NCBI GenBank assembly: GCA_918807975.1
Contig: OU964918.1
Location: 37,680,477 to 37,744,476, forward strand
DNA from: Aplidium turbinatum
Taxonomy: Eukaryota > Chordata > Ascidiacea > Aplousobranchia > Polyclinidae
Length of the DNA: 64,000 bases
Direction: 5' to 3'
Of the stretch, positions 58,893 through 64,000 are shown in pieces (position 1 is the stretch's first letter; every line of letters begins with the position of its first letter). The position numbers were made by a program, and so were the translations under genes. The notes under the pieces are model-generated. The model was not told the origin of the DNA. It worked only from the letters and a program-made list of their open reading frames with translations, and ran no database searches.

Positions 58893-59674
58893 GGGGAAGG
58901 TGGGGCAGGACGGGACACTTAACTTTAATCGATGTTTTGCAGAATTCCTTTTTATCAATATCGGTAACTTTGGTATCATGTTATTTCTATTGCACACCAC
59001 TACCAACCAGCAAGATACAAAGACTCAGTTAGTATCGCATGACCTTATAATTAACAAAAACAAAAAAATCAATTTGTCCCATCTTGCCCCACACCTGGGG
59101 CAGGACGGGACGCGTATTGTTCATATGAGGAATCACCTGTAAAACCACAAATCTACTGATAATATCTTGTAATTTCAAAAATGACTTGCATTTACAGCAC
59201 ACGTAATTACATCAGGGCAAAATGACAGACTACTTTTTTCCATATAAATCACATACACTTATACGCCCATTATAAGCAGAACAGATGTCCCATCCTGCCC
59301 CAAGCAGCTCTGTCCCGTTTTGCCCCAATGACTGACATTTTGAAATTTTTTGTTTGTTTATTATATATGCAACTCACATCTAAAAAGTCAGATGCACCAA
59401 AAAGCACTTTTATTACTTTATCTCCAGACCATGTATCATCTTCCAAATTTTTCTGAAATCATGCTAAAATGTGAAAAGTTTTGATAAGATTTCTTATAGC
59501 AACTAGCCTCTAATCAGTTATCTTGTTGCCACGACCACGTTTTTTCTCTGAACATCTCTTTTTTTTGCAAGTCATCGAGAATCATGGTGTCCTTTAACAT
59601 CTAAATGGGTAGAGGACGTTAAAGCTAATACTTTTAAAAATATCCACGGTGTCCCGTCCTGCCCCACCTTCCCC
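58893..59674. mobile_element. Pogo-type MITE with GGGGCAGGACGGGACA sites
   Basis: TA at 58891-58892 and 59675-59676; ends GGGGAAGGTGGGGCAGGA and its complement. Internal sites are a head-to-head pair 59076-59090/59097-59111 with a 6-bp spacer, and direct copies at 59286-59301 and 59311-59326. No transposase is recognised. Confidence 0.85.
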
Positions 59675-60284
59675 TAAGTACTTTTCATTGATCATTTTAG
59701 TAAGGCCGCGTGTTTGATTTGCAGCGTTTCTGTTTGTATAAACAAAGAACTCAACATAGAGCGCCATTATGATACAAAACATATTTTTTCCAAGTTAATG
59801 GGTCAAACAAGGAACGGCAAAGTTAATCTACTCAAAAATAGCTTTAACACAGCAAATTTCTCTGTTACAAAAGAAAGGAAAACCAATGAATCAGAAATTT
59901 TTTTTGCTAGCTACAAAGTAGCACAATCAATAGCAAAAGACAAAAAATCGTATAGTGATGGAGAATTTGAGAAAAGGTGTAGGCCTAAGATGAATGTTAT
60001 TGAAAACATGTCCAGATAAAAAAAACAAAACTACTTTTCAGATATAAGTTAGGCCTAAGTCTTTCAACAAGAACCGTAACTGGACGAAAAGAAGAGATAT
60101 CGGAGAACGTAGGCTAACATCTAGCAAAAAGTTATTGTACAGTATATCTAGGCTACAGTTTTTCGCAATTTTGTTATTGTAGGCTACATGCATGATTCAA
60201 CATAAAAATATAGTTTTGATTAATTGAATAGTTTGTATGTGCGGTTGCATTTTATTTGACATTTGCATAGGCCTAGGGCTACCA
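59675..60284. other. No gene recognised
   Basis: AT-rich. The frame at 59714-60019 is Lys/Asn-rich; its segment from KNSFNTANFSVTKE to ASYKVAQSIAKDKKSYSDGE vaguely recalls hAT/ZBED-type transposases but is too short to call. Confidence 0.35.
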
Positions 60285-60355
60285 TATGTCCTCTTTTAGG
60301 AAGATTTGTCCTCTTTTGTCATAAAAAATGAATTGTCCTCTGAGGACACTTGAAA

Positions 60356-60582
60356 GGGAACGTTCAAATATTACGTAACGCTTTTTTTTCCGAATTTTTG
60401 ACCCCCCTCCCCCATGTAACGCTTTTTCACTACGAATTCAGCACAAAAAACTACCATTCCGTACTCGAAAGCGTTACGTAACGTTTTGCTTGAACCCCCT
60501 CCCCCCCCCGATGTGACGCTAACGTAACGCTTTGCATAAACCCCTCCCCCTCGAAGGCGTTACGTAATATTTGAACATTCCC
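60356..60582 (-). mobile_element. MITE with GTTACGTAACG and G/C-run arrays, copy 1
   Basis: Ends GGGAACGTTCAAATATTACG and the complement of cgtaatatttgaacattccc. The interior alternates GTTACGTAACG-type words with runs of C. It is about 227 bp, probably with a 3-bp A-rich duplication, and is opposite in orientation to the copy at 61432. Confidence 0.8.
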
Positions 60583-60915
60583 AAAATGCTCAAATGTCCT
60601 CTTTTTTGCATAGCTATTATTTTTAACAAAGTTTTATTTTTATGTGACCTTGGCGAAAGCTAAATAAGGCTAAGCAACGATACCAAAAAGGAAAAGTAGG
60701 CTATGTTTTCTGTGAGCTGTGGCAGAAGTAGGCTATCCTTGTTTAAGGAAAGTGTTTATTGACTAAGGTTGACAATACATTGCTTGCTGTGGATATGGTG
60801 GATAGGCTACACTTATTTCTGTGGCAAACGAAGGCAGTGTTACTCGATGACCATGTCAGATGTATTTTTATTGTTCGACTCATCTATTGATGATGTTAAA
60901 CTGTCCGATCTATAG

Positions 60916-62214
60916 CAGTGGTTCTCAACCGGGGGTCCGCGAAGCGATTTCAGAGGGTCTGTGAAGATTTTCGAGTTTGCAGCATGATTGATAATTTAAA
61001 AATTGGTTGGTTGTGCTTTGTTTGTGTATTATCGTCATTTTCAAACTGTACTTCCCAACGTACTGGTGCGTCGTTTGAAATTTCAAAAGATATTGCACAA
61101 AGGTTTGGTTCTCAACCGGGGGTCCGCGAAGCGATTTCAGAGGGTCTGTGAAGATTTTCGAGTTTGCAGCATGATTGATAATTTAAAAATTGGTTGGTTG
61201 TGCTTTGTTTGTGTATTATCGTCATTTTCAAACTGTACTTCCCAACGTACTGGTGCGTCGTTTGAAATTTCAAAAGATATTGCACAAAGGTTTGGTTTCC
61301 TAACTAAAAAAATATCATATAAATGAATTAATTTTTTAGTAAGGCTATGTTCAACTTACTTCTTTATAGTTTATGTTCACTCTAATGTATGATGTTAAAT
61401 ACCGTGTAGTTGCTTGGTTTTATATGTCTATGGGAACGTTCAAATATTACGTAACGCCTTCGAGGGGGAGGGGGGGGGGGTCTATGCAAAGCGTTACGTT
61501 AGCGTCACATCGGGGGGGAGGGGGTTCAAGCAAAATGTTACGTAACGTTTTCGAGTACGGAATGGTAGTTTTTGTGCTGATTTCGTAGTGAAAAAGCGTT
61601 ACATGGGGGAGGGGGGGAGTTGAAAAAACGTTACGTTGGCGTTACATGGGGGAGGGGGGGTCAAAAATTCGGAAAAAAAAAGCGTTACGTAATATTTGAA
61701 CGTTCCCTATGGTTGAAGAAAGTCACCTCTCTACCAAAATTGTATTAATTCTTTTTAGACAGGAGTCTATTGATCAATGCTTAACTTGGAAATACAAACG
61801 TTAGTCAGCAGTCTATCACCACTCACAGTTTCGCAATGACAAAGATTATAACGAATTAATATTGATTGGAAATGAAAAAAGAAAGAAATTTTTTGTAACG
61901 ATTGCAAAAATTTTATTGATTTGTGAGAAAATTTATAGAAAAACATCAAATCAACATAATGTAGATTACTGATTTTTGATGCTGTGTGCCAACATAAAGC
62001 TCATAACATAATTCCGTCAATGTCATCAATCGTCATAATTGCGTGGCGAGTTCAGCAAATTCTTCTAAGCGTGTCGTTTCGAAACTTATGAAACATTTGA
62101 TTTCATTATAGGAGAAGCGATATACTTAAATTTCAGATAATTTTTTTAAGGGTCCGCGACCGCCTTGAAAGTGCCAAAAAGGGTCCGCCAAAACAAAAAG
62201 TTTGAGAACCACTA
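60916..62214. mobile_element. hAT element with a 187-bp tandem duplication and nested MITE
   Basis: Exact 8-bp target duplication ATCTATAG at 60908-60915 and 62215-62222. Ends CAGTGGTTCTCAACCGGGGG and the complement of agtttgagaaccacta. Subterminal GGGTCCGCGA/GGGTCCGCC words lie at both ends. The first 187 bp are duplicated in tandem (60920-61106, 61107-61293), and a MITE sits at 61432-61707. Confidence 0.9.
61432..61707 (+). mobile_element. MITE with GTTACGTAACG and G-run arrays, copy 2
   Basis: 3-bp duplication TAT (61429-61431, 61708-61710). Ends GGGAACGTTCAAATATTACG and its perfect complement. Four G-rich runs (up to 11 Gs) alternate with GTTACGT words. It has one more repeat unit than copy 1. 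Confidence 0.85.
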
Positions 62215-62543
62215 ATCTATAGGCTAATGCTAGTGCAAAGGCGTCACCTGATAGCTAGCTTGCATTAGCTTTGTTTAAATGATGAAACATTAGACATGAA
62301 CACTAAACAGAATAGTTCAACTATTGTAAAACTATAAATTTTTTTAAATGAATTATTAAAAATCGAGAATTTCTTCATCTGCAATAAGCTATAGGCCTAG
62401 CCTATGGCTCAAAATGTAAAATGCATGTTTTCTGTTGAGAAAATCAAATGAACAGCACAATGTTCATTGACTGAATCTGACAAATACATATGTTACGTTT
62501 TTTATTTGTCACTTTTGCTACATAGGCCTATAATCATCTACGA

Positions 62544-62830
62544 CAGGGGTTCCCAACATGGGGGCCATAGCCCCCTAGTGGGCCATAAGACTTTTTCAAG
62601 GGGGCCATGAAAAAAATTGAAAAATAATATTTTTTTTTAATCCAACACTATATAACAAAACAAATAAATTAAAATTTAATAAAAATACTAGTACCGGTTA
62701 CTGTATAAACAAGTTTTTTAATTAAAATGTCTCCTCTTGAGTTTTTCAATAGGTTGAGAAAAATAGGGGGCCATTGATTTTTGAAAATTTTCAAAGGGGG
62801 CCACGGTGTAAAAAGAGTTGGGAACCCCTG
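62544..62830. mobile_element. hAT MITE with GGGGGCCA repeats
   Basis: Ends CAGGGGTTCCCAAC and the complement of gttgggaacccctg (perfect over 14 bp); subterminal GGGGGCCAT/GGGGGCCAC words on both sides. The flanks ATCTACGA and ATCTAATA match at 6 of 8, an ageing target duplication. Confidence 0.82.
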
Positions 62831-63185
62831 ATCTAATAAGATGTAAAAATTGTTTAAACGTAAAAATCCACTGGCATTTTACTTGCTTACTAAACCTGTC
62901 CTCTTTTTGGGTGATGAAAATATGGTAGGCCTATCTAACCATTATTTGAGCAAAAAATCAAAAGTAGGCCTAAGTTTAATCTTAATGAAATTTTTGAAAC
63001 ATACTGAAATTTCTTGCCCAGATTTTTGACTACCGGTAATTGAAAAGTTTTGGGTTGACGTTGCACCCTTTGCCTATGAACACCTGTAGCCTAACCTATT
63101 AGGTAGCCACCTCCTATTAGGTAGCCACCTAACCTATTAGGTAGCTACTGATCATCAATGGGCTAGTTAGCCTACAATAAACACG

Positions 63186-63503
63186 TCGGCAGCAGTGGCC
63201 GAGTGGTTAGCGCGTTGGGCTCGCAGTCGAGAGCCTACATGTTCGACTCCAGCCACCCGCACTTGCTGTTGTTTCTCTGGACAAGAAACTTTACGATAAT
63301 TGTCTTTACCCAGTGATCGATTTCGAGTGATGGGTAGTAGGCTACCAAATATAAGTCATAAGTAGAGTAGACAACCGGAAACAGACATTGCAGTCGGCTG
63401 CAGCGTGGGTCAGGTGTACGTCGGAAGGCGTACACCGATGCATAGCGCTCAAGTCCGCTTTCCCGCAATGCAGGATAAAGATAATCAAACAAACAAAAAA
63501 AAA
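63186..63503 (+). repeat. tRNA-Ser-like SINE, family C
   Basis: The head GCAGCAGTGGCCGAGTGGTT...TTCGACTCCAGCCACCCGC has box A and box B and resembles a serine tRNA. A roughly 240-bp body and an A-rich tail (caaacaaacaaaaaaaaatg) follow. The body and tail show it is a SINE and not a tRNA gene. Confidence 0.75.
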
Positions 63504-63613
63504 TGTTCACAAAGTTTAATAGCAATGAGACATTTGCCTTGTCTCCTCTCTTGAAGGGATTTCAGTTTAGGCCTAGGCTACGTTAAAATTTTTATGTGGG
63601 GAACTAGCCTATA

Positions 63614-64000
63614 GGGGGAAGGTGGGGTAAAGTGGACCAACGGGGTAAAGTGGCACCCCGCCTTTTTTTTCTATTAAAGTTTCACTACTGTGCGGATACC
63701 ATTAGGTTTAGTGAAGCATGACGAAAAGTAGCTGCACACACCATTATTCAAGGTTTCATGGTTTAGAAGACACAAAAAAGCACGGAAATTACTTTTTGCA
63801 CCCTCTGATCTATTGAAAGGTATGTATGGTAACTTAAATCGTATCTTATGTGCATAAGGTAGAAGTTCTTTTGAATGATAAAAATGAGCCTCACTATATC
63901 ACGTACGCATTACGTAGATTCACTCTTGTTGCTGACTAGCCTAAATTTGGCCAACAGTTAAATTAATAGTAATGTAGAGATGGGGTAAAGTGGACCAGTG
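63614..64000 (+). mobile_element. Pogo-like element, left end (runs off the window)
   Basis: TA at 63612-63613, then GGGGGAAGGTGGGGTAAA. Sites GGGGTAAAGTGGACCA at 63624-63639 and GGGGTAAAGTGGCACC at 63642-63657 form a double end; another GGGGTAAAGTGGACCA lies at 63982-63997, 368 bp in. By comparison with the other copies this is the 5' end, so any transposase would lie beyond the window on the + strand. Confidence 0.8.

Larger units (their letters stand above)
60279..62930. mobile_element. Possible large hAT-like element enclosing several others
   Basis: Left sequence GGGCTACCATATGTCCTCTT and right sequence cctctttttggg...atatggtaggcc (inverted) look like paired ends. The space between holds the elements at 60356, 60916 and 62544. 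No exact target duplication is found, so this remains tentative. Confidence 0.4.

Noticed and set aside
63186-63260. Serine tRNA gene
   Set aside because: Box A and box B are good, but the sequence runs directly into a long body with an A-rich tail, so it is a SINE head.

Overview
The window is an AT-rich animal nuclear segment: genes have GT-AG introns, several of them kilobases long and full of transposons, and the conserved proteins are metazoan. The recognisable host genes all lie on the + strand in the first half: a BAP1/Calypso-type deubiquitinase, the MuvB subunit LIN52, the D-aminoacyl-tRNA deacylase DTD1 and an RBM4/RBM14/Lark-like RNA-binding protein. A possible signal-peptide exon follows at 31.65 kb. 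The proteins are close to vertebrate versions, but BAP1 has the short Calypso layout. An invertebrate, perhaps a deuterostome such as a tunicate, is plausible but not proven by this sequence.

Layout. 0-0.5 kb: hAT remnant. 1.2-5.3 kb: BAP1, two exons, its intron holding a hAT inside a hAT. 6.5-6.9 kb: LIN52, one exon. 8.3-16.9 kb: DTD1, five exons, with a 5.5-kb foldback array in intron 2. 17-28.4 kb: tRNA-derived SINEs, at least five hAT elements (most with exact 8-bp target duplications), a 1.07-kb palindrome and a pogo-type MITE. 28.7-31.1 kb: the RRM gene, five exons. 33-44.4 kb: a BEL/Pao fossil and a Gypsy fossil abutting each other and cut by younger DNA transposons. 44.4-53.0 kb: an EnSpm/CACTA transposon with two genes, split by a pogo-like element that itself holds another insert. 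53-64 kb: more pogo-like elements (one nested in another), MITEs, SINEs and hAT elements. No host gene was recognised after 31.8 kb.

The most interesting signal is in the pogo-like elements. Seven copies, with divergent outer ends and divergent 16-bp motifs, appear to share one plan. The motif is doubled at the 5' end (the side from which transposase is read), recurs about 350-400 bp inside that end, recurs as a pair 177-207 bp from the 3' end, and is single at the 3' end. The spacing looks better conserved than the sequence, as if a multi-site transposase-DNA assembly or an autoregulatory operator were under selection. Other notable items are a 26-bp insertion that is only two 13-bp inverted repeats inside an exact 8-bp target duplication, and an EnSpm transposase frame into which a pogo element inserted cleanly.
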